Source of the DNA: Pseudomonadota bacterium
Lineage (GTDB): Bacteria; Pseudomonadota; Alphaproteobacteria; Rhizobiales; Hyphomicrobiaceae
NCBI GenBank assembly: GCA_021812845.1
Contig: JAKAML010000066.1
Coordinates: forward strand, 1-7,125
Direction: 5' to 3'
Length of the DNA: 7,125 nt
The notes beneath the pieces are model-generated. The model was not told the origin of the DNA and did not search any database. It saw only the letters and a list, made by a program, of their open reading frames with translations. Both the position numbers and the translations under genes were made by a program. Positions 1 to 6,667 of this stretch are shown here, one piece after another. Every line of letters begins with the position of its first letter. The stretch's first letter is position 1.

Positions 1-208
<208 letters not shown>

Positions 209-230
209 TTTCCGGAGACAGGGGCCGGCC

Positions 231-668
231 ATGCGCCTCGAACAGAACCTCATCCTGCTGCCCGTCCTGGCGCAGGTCGCGCTGACCCTCGCCGTCATGG
301 TGATGATGGGACGGGCCAAGGCCCGCTCGATGCGGGAGCGGCGGCAGCGCATGGACGACATCGCGCTCGCGACGGCCGCAGACTGGAACGACGACGCGCG
401 GAAGCTCGTCAACAACTACGCCAACCAGTTCGAGATGCCGGTGCTGTTCTACGCCGCCTCGGCGTTCGCGCTGCTCACGCGCTCGGTCGATCCGCTGCTG
501 ATGATCCTCGCGCTGGGCTTCGTCGCCTCGCGCGTCGTCCACGCCTACATCCACATCGGCAGCAACAGGGTCGTGCCGCGGTTCACGGCGTTCCTGGTCG
601 GCGTCGCGGCGCTGACGGGCATGTGGGCCCTCGTCGGCTGGCGGGCGCTCGCGGGCGGGGTCGTCTGA
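231..668 (+). CDS. MAPEG family membrane protein
   Basis: A 145-residue integral membrane protein of the MAPEG type (membrane-associated proteins in eicosanoid and glutathione metabolism). Four hydrophobic segments are visible at about residues 7-27, 69-83, 88-107 and 119-141. The family hallmark is the NNYANQFEMPVLFY stretch (61-74), followed by the R/H-containing segment ASRVVHAYIHIGSNR (99-113). Between helices 1 and 2 is a charged loop rich in Arg, Asp and Glu. Known MAPEG proteins are often glutathione-dependent transferases or peroxidases, but bacterial members like this one mostly have no assigned substrate, and none is claimed here. The ATG at 231 was chosen because it gives normal family length and begins just before helix 1, with GGAG at 214-217 and GGGG at 221-224 upstream; the same frame extends back into guaB only by overlapping it. 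It sits 22 bases after guaB and one base before the methyltransferase start, so it is almost certainly co-transcribed with both. Confidence 0.9.
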   Translation: MRLEQNLILLPVLAQVALTLAVMVMMGRAKARSMRERRQRMDDIALATAADWNDDARKLVNNYANQFEMPVLFYAASAFALLTRSVDPLLMILALGFVASRVVHAYIHIGSNRVVPRFTAFLVGVAALTGMWALVGWRALAGGVV

Positions 669-669
669 G

Positions 670-1962
670 ATGCAGCCCGGCGCACGACTGAAGGCCGCTG
701 CGGAGGTGCTCGAGGTGATCGTCGGCCGCCATCAGCCCGCCGCGCTGGCGCTCGCCGACTGGGGGAAGGCGCACCGCTTCGCCGGCTCGGGTGACCGCAA
801 CGCCATCGGCGGCGTCGTCTACGACGCCCTCCGCCGCAAGGGGTCGATCGCCTGGGCGATGGATTCCGACGCCCCGCGCGCGCTGGCGCTCGGGGCCGCC
901 GCAGCGGCACTCGGGCTCGCCCCCGACGCCGTCGCCGCCGCTTGTACGGGCGCCCCGCACGCCCTGGAGCCGCTGTCCGACGCCGAGGTCGCGGGGCTCG
1001 CGCGCCCGCTCGACGGCGCTCCCGACCATGTCCGCGCGGACGTGCCCGAGTGGCTGTGGCCGGCGTTCGCAGCGACGTTCGGCGACCGCGCGGTGGCCGA
1101 AGGCCAGAAGCTCGCCGAGCGGGCGCCGACGGACCTCAGGGTCAACGCGCTCAAGGCCACGCGCGAGAAGGTGCTGAAGGCGCTCGCCGAGTACCACCCC
1201 TCGGCGACCGCATTCGCCCCCGACGGCGTCCGCGTTCCGGCGCCGCAGGGCACCGCCCGCACGCCCAATCTGCAGGCCGAGGCCGCGTTCCAGGCCGGCT
1301 GGTTCGAGATCCAGGACGAGGGCTCGCAGCTCGTCTCGGCGTTGGCCGGCGCGGGCCCGCGCGAGCAGGTGCTCGACCTCTGCGCCGGCGCCGGCGGCAA
1401 GACGCTCGCCATGGCCGCCGGAATGCAGAACACCGGCCAGATCTACGCCTACGACGAGGACCGCCAGCGGCTGAAGCCGATCTTCGAGCGCATCAAGCGG
1501 GCCGGTGTGCGCAACGTCCAGATCCTGCGAGGCGGCGATCATGCGGCGCTCGACGCGCTCGGCCCGCGCTTCGACCTCGTGCTCGTCGACGCGCCGTGCA
1601 CCGGGACGGGCGTCTGGCGGCGGCGCCCGGAAGCCAAGTGGAAGCTGCGGCCCCAGGCGCTCGCCCAACGCCAGCTCGAGCAGGACGCCGTGCTCGCGAC
1701 GGCCGCCCGTCTCGTCAAGCCCGGCGGACGGATCGTCTACGCCACCTGCTCGATTCTCGCCGCCGAGAACGGGGATCGCGTCGGGGCCTTCGTCGCCGCG
1801 CACCCCGCCTTCGCGGTGGTGCCCTACGCGGAGGTCTGGCGCACCAGGCCCGGCGGCGAGCCGCCGTCCTCGGCCGACGGTCGCGACGACGGCCTGCTGC
1901 TGACGCCCGCGAGCCACGGCACCGACGGTTTCTATTGCGCCACGCTCCGCCGCACGGCCTAA
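670..1962 (+). CDS. RsmB/NOP-family RNA (cytosine-5) methyltransferase
   Basis: A 430-residue cytosolic SAM-dependent methyltransferase of the RsmB/Nop2 family, predicted to methylate carbon 5 of a cytosine in rRNA. The SAM-binding motif I is DLCAGAGGKT (236-245). Motif IV is DAPCTGTG (307-314), with Cys310 as the expected release cysteine, and motif VI is ATCS (358-361), with Cys360 as the expected nucleophile. The family segments EIQDEGSQL, just before the catalytic domain, and TDGFYCATLRR at the C terminus are present. Residues 1 to about 130 are Ala-rich and helical, in the place of the NusB-like domain of E. coli RsmB, but I see no clear NusB signature. Alphaproteobacteria often carry a second RsmB-type paralogue near guaA, so the symbol rsmB and target C967 should not be assumed. 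The ATG starts one base after the MAPEG stop (TGAGATG) with only a weak GGGG at 657-660, which suggests translational coupling. Confidence 0.93.
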   Translation: MQPGARLKAAAEVLEVIVGRHQPAALALADWGKAHRFAGSGDRNAIGGVVYDALRRKGSIAWAMDSDAPRALALGAAAAALGLAPDAVAAACTGAPHALEPLSDAEVAGLARPLDGAPDHVRADVPEWLWPAFAATFGDRAVAEGQKLAERAPTDLRVNALKATREKVLKALAEYHPSATAFAPDGVRVPAPQGTARTPNLQAEAAFQAGWFEIQDEGSQLVSALAGAGPREQVLDLCAGAGGKTLAMAAGMQNTGQIYAYDEDRQRLKPIFERIKRAGVRNVQILRGGDHAALDALGPRFDLVLVDAPCTGTGVWRRRPEAKWKLRPQALAQRQLEQDAVLATAARLVKPGGRIVYATCSILAAENGDRVGAFVAAHPAFAVVPYAEVWRTRPGGEPPSSADGRDDGLLLTPASHGTDGFYCATLRRTA

Positions 1963-2048
1963 GTTCCGGGCATGGTGCAGGGAAGCCGCATACCGGCGCT
2001 TTCGCAGAGGACAACTGCGATTTCCACTCTTGCGAACGGCCGCGCACG

Positions 2049-2113
2049 GGATAAGCATCCGCCGCTGAAGAGGCCAACAGGGGCCTCGGATGCGCCCGGC
2101 CGCCGGTCGGGCG
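2049..2113 (+). promoter_or_regulatory. Nested inverted repeats in the leader of the fusion gene
   Basis: The 238-base gap between the methyltransferase stop and the fusion gene shows no coding signal but holds ordered inverted repeats. GCATCC (2055-2060) pairs with GGATGC (2088-2093). Directly inside, GAGGCC (2070-2075) pairs with GGCCTC (2082-2087) around a six-base AACAGG loop, giving a 12-bp stem broken by a nine-base bulge on one side. A competing small hairpin is possible, because GGAT at 2049-2052 can pair with ATCC at 2057-2060. A further stem runs from CGCCCGGCC (2093-2101) to GGTCGGGCG (2105-2113), nine pairs with one G-T. No T-run follows, so this is not a standard intrinsic terminator. 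It could be an RNA leader or a DNA operator, or chance pairing in GC-rich DNA. The function is unknown, and no convincing -35/-10 pair was found here. Confidence 0.35.
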
Positions 2114-2200
2114 ACGGGGAGCGCCCTCGTGTCGGCTTCCGCTCCGCCGCCGCCCGGCTCACGGTTGCTCACGCCGGCGCCCTAGGACATCGCGTCCCGC

Positions 2201-4192
2201 ATGGCACCCACGCCCAAGGCGAAGAAGACCCGACGGCCTTCGCCCCGCTCCTGCCTCGGCCCGGTGGCCGACCTCGAGCAGCATCTGCCCGCCGAGTGGT
2301 GGCGGAAGCTCTTCAACGCGCTCTACGTCAAGACCGACGGCGACGTCGTCGAGAACCTCGAGAACACACGCCGCGACGTCGACTTCATCGTGGCGGCGGC
2401 GGCGATCAATCCGTCGAGCCAGATCCTCGACCTCTGCTGCGGGCAGGGTCGCCACTGCCTCGAACTGGCGCGGCGCGGCTTCCGCAACGTGTCGGGTGTC
2501 GACCGCTCGCGCTATCTGATCCGCCTGGCCAAGAAGCGGGCCCAGAGCGAGGGGTTGGCCGTCGCTTTCAAGGAAGGCGACGCGCGCAATCCGCGGATCG
2601 GCGACGCCTCGTTCGACTGCGTCGCCATCATGGGCAACTCGTTCGGCTACTTCTCCAACAAGAAGGACGACGAGAAGGTTCTGGCCACGGTCGGCAAGAT
2701 CCTGCGGCCCTCGGGCCAGCTCGTGCTCGACATCACCGATGGCGGATACATGGCCGCCGAGTTCGAGCGGCGGTCGTGGGAGTGGATCGACGAGCATCAT
2801 TTCGTCTGCCGCGAGCGTTCGCTGTCGGCCGACCGGGAGCGGCTCATATCGCGCGAGGTCATCGTCCACGACGAGACCGGCGTCATCGCCGACCAGTTCT
2901 ATGCCGAGCGCCTCTACACCAAGGACAGCATCGCCAAGCTGCTCGAGACGTGCGGATTCCGCAACATCCGCCACCACGGCATGACCGAGAGCATCTCCGA
3001 CCGCGACCAGGATCTCGGCATGATGGCGCGCCGGCTGCTGATCTCTGCCGATGCGCCGCAGCTTCCCGCCCGCCGGCCGAAGGGCAAGCTGCGCAAGATC
3101 GACGTCACCGTGGTGCTCGGCGATCCGCGGCTTCCGGACACGGTCAAGCGCGGCGGCGCCTTCCAGGCCGAGGACATCGAGACCGTGCGGCGTCTGAAGG
3201 ACGCGCTGTCGGAGCTTCAGCAGTATACCTTTCGCTATCTCGACAACCACAAGACGCTCGAACGCGATCTCGGCGAGCTGAGGACCGATCTCGTCTTCAA
3301 TCTCTGCGACGAGGGCTTCAACAACGACCCGTTCAAGGAGCTGCACGTCCCGTCGATGCTCGAGATCCTCGGGCTGCCCTACACCGGCGGCGCGCCGTCG
3401 GCGCTGGCCGCCTGCTACGACAAGGGCCTCGTGCGCGCCATCGCCATGACCCTCGACGTGCCGGTGCCGCTCGAGACCTACGTGCGGCCCGGCGACCAGG
3501 GCGCGACGCTGCCCGGCGTGTTCCCGGCGATCCTCAAGCCCAACACCGGCGACAGCTCGCAGGGCATCACCAAGGAGGCCGTGGTCCGCAACGAGAAGGC
3601 GCTGCTCGACTATCTCGACAAGCTCCGGGCCGAATTTCCGAAGCGCGGCGTGCTCGTGCAGGAGTTCCTCACCGGCGCCGAGTTCTCGGTCGCCATGATC
3701 GGCAACCCCGACCAGGGCCTCAGGGCGTTGCCCATCCTCGAGGTCGACTTCTCGCGGCTCGACGCGGCGCTGCCGCGAATCCTCGGCTACGAATCCAAAT
3801 GGGAGCCCGAGAGCCCGTACTGGACGCAGATCCGCTATCTCGAGACGCAGCTTCCCGAGCTCGCGCAGCAGCAGCTCGTCGAGCACTCGGCGCGGCTGTT
3901 CGAGCGCCTCGGCTGCCGCGACTACGCCCGCTTCGATTTCCGCGCCGATGCCAAGGGCGAGATCAAGCTGCTCGAGGTCAATCCAAACCCCGGCTGGTGC
4001 TGGGACGGCAAGCTCGCCCTGATGGCCGGCTTCCAGGGCATGAGATACGGCGAGATGCTGGCCCAGATCCTGAACTCCGCGGTCGAGCGGCTCGGCATCG
4101 TCGCCAAATTGCAGGCCTCGGCGCCTCCCGCCACGAGCGCGACGCCCGTGGCCGCCGGCGAGGCGAACGGGGGGGCAAGCAGCGGCACCTGA
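2201..4192 (+). CDS. Fused SAM methyltransferase / D-Ala-D-Ala-ligase-like ATP-grasp protein
   Basis: A 663-residue two-domain enzyme. Residues 1-20 are basic. Residues about 30-290 form a class I SAM methyltransferase: motif I ILDLCCGQGRH (75-85), acidic Asp101 in GVDRS, then a MGNSFGYF segment and a strand-4/5 region with LRPSGQLVLDITDG. Residues about 297-630 are an ATP-grasp fold closest to D-alanine-D-alanine ligases: VFNLCDEGFNND (365-376), LPYTGGAPSALA, ATP-site Lys446 in LKPNTGDSSQG, Glu488 in VQEFLTGAEF, Lys533, and metal ligands Asp579, Glu592 and Asn594 (LLEVNPNPG). The Ddl N-terminal GGxSxE motif and the Ddl Ser-Leu pair that contacts the second D-alanine are absent, so a role in peptidoglycan synthesis is doubtful. 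The substrate is unknown; ATP-driven ligation of a carboxylate to an amine plus methylation is inferred. An Ala/Gly/Ser tail follows residue 638. The ATG at 2201 is the first possible one, since TAG at 2183 is in frame; AGGA at 2184 is a poor ribosome site. Codon use resembles the neighbours. Confidence 0.9.
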   Translation: MAPTPKAKKTRRPSPRSCLGPVADLEQHLPAEWWRKLFNALYVKTDGDVVENLENTRRDVDFIVAAAAINPSSQILDLCCGQGRHCLELARRGFRNVSGVDRSRYLIRLAKKRAQSEGLAVAFKEGDARNPRIGDASFDCVAIMGNSFGYFSNKKDDEKVLATVGKILRPSGQLVLDITDGGYMAAEFERRSWEWIDEHHFVCRERSLSADRERLISREVIVHDETGVIADQFYAERLYTKDSIAKLLETCGFRNIRHHGMTESISDRDQDLGMMARRLLISADAPQLPARRPKGKLRKIDVTVVLGDPRLPDTVKRGGAFQAEDIETVRRLKDALSELQQYTFRYLDNHKTLERDLGELRTDLVFNLCDEGFNNDPFKELHVPSMLEILGLPYTGGAPSALAACYDKGLVRAIAMTLDVPVPLETYVRPGDQGATLPGVFPAILKPNTGDSSQGITKEAVVRNEKALLDYLDKLRAEFPKRGVLVQEFLTGAEFSVAMIGNPDQGLRALPILEVDFSRLDAALPRILGYESKWEPESPYWTQIRYLETQLPELAQQQLVEHSARLFERLGCRDYARFDFRADAKGEIKLLEVNPNPGWCWDGKLALMAGFQGMRYGEMLAQILNSAVERLGIVAKLQASAPPATSATPVAAGEANGGASSGT

Positions 4193-4208
4193 CCGCGCGC
4201 AGGCGCGG
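4193..4208 (+). other. Short hairpin between the fusion gene and tspO
   Basis: Immediately after the fusion-gene stop, CCGCGC (4193-4198) and GCGCGG (4203-4208) form a perfect 6-bp stem with a GCAG tetraloop. No T-run follows, so it is not a typical terminator; it may stabilise the upstream mRNA or weaken read-through into tspO. It is short enough to arise by chance in GC-rich DNA. Confidence 0.3.
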
Positions 4209-4268
4209 ACAGGGATCCGAATGCGGCCCGCGAGCGTTTCGAGGTGGCCCCCCTTACGGATCATCGTC

Positions 4269-4721
4269 ATGACCCAGGCCGCCTCGCTGACCGTCTTTCT
4301 CGCGCTCGTCGCGGCGGCCGCCGTGACCGGCTCACAGTTCACGCCCGGGCCCTGGTACGACACGCTCGTCAAGCCGTCGTGGACGCCGCCGAAGTGGCTG
4401 TTCCCGGTCGCCTGGACGATCCTCTACCTCATGATCGCGGTCGCCGGCTGGCGGATCTGGAAAGCCGAGGGGCTCGGCGCGGCGCTCGTCGTCTGGGGCA
4501 TCGGCCTCGCGCTCAACGCGGCATGGTCGTGGATCATGTTCGGCGAGAAGTCGATCGGCTGGGCGTTCGTCGATCTCGTGGCGATGTGGCTGGCGATCGT
4601 CGCCTTCATCGTCCTCGCGCTGCGCGTCGACACGACGGCGGCCTATCTGTTCGCCCCCTATCTGGTCTGGGTCAGCTACGCGGGCGCGCTCAACTTCGTG
4701 ATCTGGCGCGCCAACGGCTGA
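4269..4721 (+). CDS. tspO: TspO/MBR family membrane protein
   Basis: A 150-residue member of the TspO/translocator protein family, five-helix membrane proteins that bind porphyrins and related ligands; in Rhodobacter TspO tunes expression of photosynthesis genes. Hydrophobic segments lie at about residues 6-23, 43-63, 70-91, 97-118 and 122-145. Family signatures are clear: [21 protein letters not shown] (26-46), then WTILY (49-53), ALNAAWSW (81-88) and the C-terminal [14 protein letters not shown] (129-142). Which ligand it binds cannot be read from sequence. The start is uncertain. ATG at 4269 gives normal family length but only GGA (4258-4260) as a ribosome site. ATG at 4221, in the same frame, would add 16 residues ([16 protein letters not shown]) and has a better AGGGA (4211-4215). 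The gene follows the fusion gene by 76 bases on the same strand, so the two may be co-transcribed. Confidence 0.93.
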   Translation: MTQAASLTVFLALVAAAAVTGSQFTPGPWYDTLVKPSWTPPKWLFPVAWTILYLMIAVAGWRIWKAEGLGAALVVWGIGLALNAAWSWIMFGEKSIGWAFVDLVAMWLAIVAFIVLALRVDTTAAYLFAPYLVWVSYAGALNFVIWRANG

Positions 4722-4833
4722 GCCCGCCCGGTCCGCGCACCGCGGCCTGGCCGCTCCTGCGCCGGGCGCCGCGTCCGGCATCACAGGCCCCGACGGCCGG
4801 GACGCGCCGCCGGCCGGGCTTCCGAGGCAGCCG

Positions 4834-4862
4834 TGCATGGGCCTGCATGGCGGCGTGCATGG
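4834..4862 (+). repeat. Three direct TGCATGG repeats
   Basis: TGCATGG occurs three times, at 4834-4840, 4844-4850 and 4856-4862. The start-to-start distances of 10 and 12 bases are close to one helical turn, so a protein could contact all copies on one face of the DNA. They lie just upstream of the candidate guaA promoter. A regulator-binding role is inference; no known site is matched. Confidence 0.45.
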
Positions 4863-4876
4863 GGCGGCCGGTCGGC

Positions 4877-4905
4877 TTGACGGTCCGGCGGCGGGGTGAT
4901 CTACC
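4877..4905 (+). promoter_or_regulatory. Candidate guaA promoter
   Basis: TTGACG (4877-4882) is a good -35 element, and 17 bases later TCTACC (4900-4905) is a weak -10 that keeps three of six consensus bases. Position, about 105 bases before the guaA start and after tspO, is sensible for a separate guaA promoter. Alphaproteobacterial housekeeping promoters often have a strong TTGAC and a loose -10. The weak -10 keeps confidence low. Confidence 0.4.
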
Positions 4906-4923
4906 CCACCCCTTGGAACAAGG
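4893..4923. repeat. Two tandem inverted repeats in the guaA leader
   Basis: GGGGT (4893-4897) pairs with ACCCC (4903-4907) around GATCT, and three bases later CCTTG (4911-4915) pairs with CAAGG (4919-4923) around GAA. The first repeat overlaps the proposed -10 element, as an operator might; as RNA they would make two small hairpins only if transcription starts further upstream. The remainder of the 290-base tspO-guaA gap (4722-4833 and 4924-5011) is GC-rich, with a 7-bp pairing of CGCGTCC (4770-4776) with GGACGCG (4800-4806), and no convincing gene or T-run terminator. Confidence 0.35.
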
Positions 4924-5011
4924 CCATGTCCATCTCGGTGTCGCGCCGGCTCGCTCCGCAGCTCCGGTCGTCGCCAGGGGAGCGTGCCAGGGGATCGCCC
5001 GGGGGAAGCTC

Positions 5012-6559
5012 ATGAACGACAGCGTTCTCATCATCGACTTCGGCAGCCAGGTGACGCAGCTGATCGCCCGCCGGGTGCGCGAATCGGGCGTCTACTGTGA
5101 GATCCATCCGTTCCATTCGGCCGAGGCCGCATTCCGCAAGCTGGCGCCCAAGGCGGTGATCCTGTCCGGCGGACCGGCGTCCGTCACCGAGCCGGGCAGC
5201 CCGCGCGCGCCCGAGGCCGTGTTCGCGTCGGGGTTGCCGATCCTCGCCATCTGCTACGGCCAGCAGACGACCGCGGTGCAGCTCGGCGGCGCGGTCGAGG
5301 GCGGCCACGCGGCGGAGTTCGGCCGTGCCGACGTCGAGATCACGGAGCCGAGCGCGCTGTTCGACGGCATCTGGGAGGTCGGCAAGCGCTATCCGGTGTG
5401 GATGAGCCACGGCGACCGCGTGACGAAGCTGCCCGAGGGCTTCACCGTGAAGGCGGAGAGCGAGAACGCGCCGTTCGCCGTCGCCACCGACGAGGCGCGA
5501 CGCATCTATACGACCATGTTCCATCCCGAGGTGGTTCACACGCCCGACGGGGCCAGGTTGCTCTCGAGCTTCGTGCACCGGATCGCCGGTCTCAAGTCCG
5601 ACTGGACCATGTCCGCCTACCGCCGCGAGATGATCGCGAAGATCCGCGCCCAGGTCGGCGAAGGCGGCGTCATCTGCGGCCTCTCGGGCGGCGTCGACAG
5701 CGCGGTCGCCGCGGTGCTGATCCACGAGGCGGTCGGCGAGCAGCTCACCTGCGTGTTCGTCGATCACGGCCTGATGCGCCTCGGGGAGGCCAACGAGGTC
5801 GTCGGGCTGTTCCGTGACCACTACAACATCCCGCTGGTGCATGTGGACGCTTCGGCGCAGTTCCTCGGCGCGCTCGCCGGCGTCTCCGATCCCGAGCAGA
5901 AGCGCAAGACCATCGGAAAGCACTTCATCGACGTGTTCGAGGCCGAGGCCAGGAAGATCGGCGGCGCCGCGTTCCTCGCGCAAGGCACGCTCTATCCCGA
6001 CGTCATCGAGAGCGTGTCATTCTCGGGCGGGCCGTCGGTGACGATCAAGTCGCATCACAACGTCGGCGGCCTGCCCGAGCGCATGAACATGAAGCTCGTC
6101 GAGCCGCTGCGCGAGCTGTTCAAGGACGAGGTCAGGGCGCTCGGCCGCGAACTCGGCCTGCCCGACGCTTTCGTCGGCCGCCATCCGTTTCCAGGGCCGG
6201 GGCTCGCCATCCGCATCCCGGGCGAGATCACGCCCGACAAGCTCGACATTCTGCGCAAGGCCGATGCGATTTATCTCGACGAGATCAGGAAGGCCGGTCT
6301 CTACGACAGGATATGGCAGGCGTTCGCAGTGCTGCTGCCGGTCCGGACCGTCGGCGTGATGGGCGACGCCCGCACCTACGACTACGTCTGCGCGCTTCGC
6401 GCCGTCACCTCGGTCGACGGCATGACCGCCGACTACTACGACTTCAGCCACGAGTTCCTGGGCCGCACCGCGACCCGCCTCATCAACGAGGTCAAGGGCA
6501 TCAACCGCGTCGTCTACGACATCACCTCGAAGCCGCCCGGCACCATCGAGTGGGAGTGA
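5012..6559 (+). CDS. guaA: GMP synthase (glutamine-hydrolysing)
   Basis: A complete 515-residue GMP synthetase, the cytosolic enzyme that converts XMP to GMP using ATP and ammonia from glutamine. The N-terminal class I glutamine amidotransferase starts with [20 protein letters not shown] and has SGGPASV, the nucleophile Cys81 in AICYGQQ, and the His171/Glu173 pair in MFHPEV. The ATP-pyrophosphatase domain has the P-loop SGGVDS (225-230), then [10 protein letters not shown] and [11 protein letters not shown]. The C-terminal dimerisation and XMP-binding part has [27 protein letters not shown] and the family ending KPPGTIEWE. Nothing is missing and the length is close to the usual 515-525. The ATG at 5012 starts just before the first strand and has a strong purine-rich ribosome site, GGGGGAAG (5001-5008). 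The frame is open further upstream to 4244, but that stretch has no family similarity. It completes the pathway begun by guaB at the left edge. Confidence 0.98.
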   Translation: MNDSVLIIDFGSQVTQLIARRVRESGVYCEIHPFHSAEAAFRKLAPKAVILSGGPASVTEPGSPRAPEAVFASGLPILAICYGQQTTAVQLGGAVEGGHAAEFGRADVEITEPSALFDGIWEVGKRYPVWMSHGDRVTKLPEGFTVKAESENAPFAVATDEARRIYTTMFHPEVVHTPDGARLLSSFVHRIAGLKSDWTMSAYRREMIAKIRAQVGEGGVICGLSGGVDSAVAAVLIHEAVGEQLTCVFVDHGLMRLGEANEVVGLFRDHYNIPLVHVDASAQFLGALAGVSDPEQKRKTIGKHFIDVFEAEARKIGGAAFLAQGTLYPDVIESVSFSGGPSVTIKSHHNVGGLPERMNMKLVEPLRELFKDEVRALGRELGLPDAFVGRHPFPGPGLAIRIPGEITPDKLDILRKADAIYLDEIRKAGLYDRIWQAFAVLLPVRTVGVMGDARTYDYVCALRAVTSVDGMTADYYDFSHEFLGRTATRLINEVKGINRVVYDITSKPPGTIEWE

Positions 6560-6597
6560 GCCCGGGGGCCGTCCGGCACCGCGCGGCCGCTCCACGA

Positions 6598-6625
6598 CTT
6601 GCTCCCATGGTTGCAGCCCCCATAT
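6598..6625 (+). promoter_or_regulatory. RpoH (sigma-32)-like promoter
   Basis: CTTGCT (6598-6603) and CCCCATAT (6618-6625), separated by 14 bases, resemble the heat-shock consensus (CTTGAA, 13-15 bases, CCCCATNT); the -10 part is a full match, and the -35 keeps the CTTG core. Read as a housekeeping promoter it is TTGCTC, 17 bases, ATATCT. It lies about 43 bases upstream of the 60-residue gene and would give a short leader. Heat-shock control is inference from this match. Confidence 0.55.
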
Positions 6626-6641
6626 CTCCCCTGTCGGGAGA
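6625..6641. repeat. Inverted repeat at the predicted transcription start
   Basis: TCTCCC (6625-6630) and GGGAGA (6636-6641) form a perfect 6-bp inverted repeat around CTGTC, directly next to the -10 element and across the expected start point. It could be an operator or a hairpin at the 5' end of the transcript; it does not resemble the CIRCE heat-shock operator. Confidence 0.35.
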
Positions 6642-6667
6642 CGGGAGGCCAGCCGAGGAGAACCCTC

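Noticed and set aside
2030..2055. TTGCGA...GATAAG as a promoter for the fusion gene
   Set aside because: The spacer is only 14 bases, too short for a housekeeping promoter, and neither element is strong.
583..2172. Long minus-strand open frame (529 codons) opposite the methyltransferase
   Set aside because: It is the mirror of a high-GC gene whose third codon positions are mostly G or C. The product is Arg/Gly/Ala-rich with no recognisable motif, while the + strand has full family motifs.
2201..4192. Calling the fusion gene ddl (D-alanine-D-alanine ligase)
   Set aside because: The GGxSxE motif and the Ser-Leu pair for D-alanine are absent, and it carries an extra methyltransferase, so the symbol would mislead.
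1972..4272. Plus-strand 766-codon frame overlapping the fusion gene
   Set aside because: Its product is Arg/Pro/Ala-rich frame-shadow sequence, whereas the overlapping frame from 2201 encodes clear methyltransferase and ATP-grasp motifs.
2159..4372. Minus-strand open frame of 737 codons opposite the fusion gene
   Set aside because: It is low-complexity, has no domain signature, and lies antisense to two well-supported genes.
4742..4810. Terminator after tspO (GCGGCC-T-GGCCGC and the CGCGTCC/GGACGCG pairing)
   Set aside because: No T-run follows on either strand, and similar pairings are expected by chance in such GC-rich sequence.
4244..5011. In-frame upstream extension of guaA (771 codons in total)
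   Set aside because: The extension covers tspO in another frame, is Arg-rich with no family similarity, and the ATG at 5012 has a strong ribosome site and normal GuaA length.
6599..6667. Longer 83-residue form of the small protein starting at 6599
   Set aside because: It would start inside the predicted -35 element, has no ribosome site, and the added residues are Pro/Cys-rich and unlike the rest.
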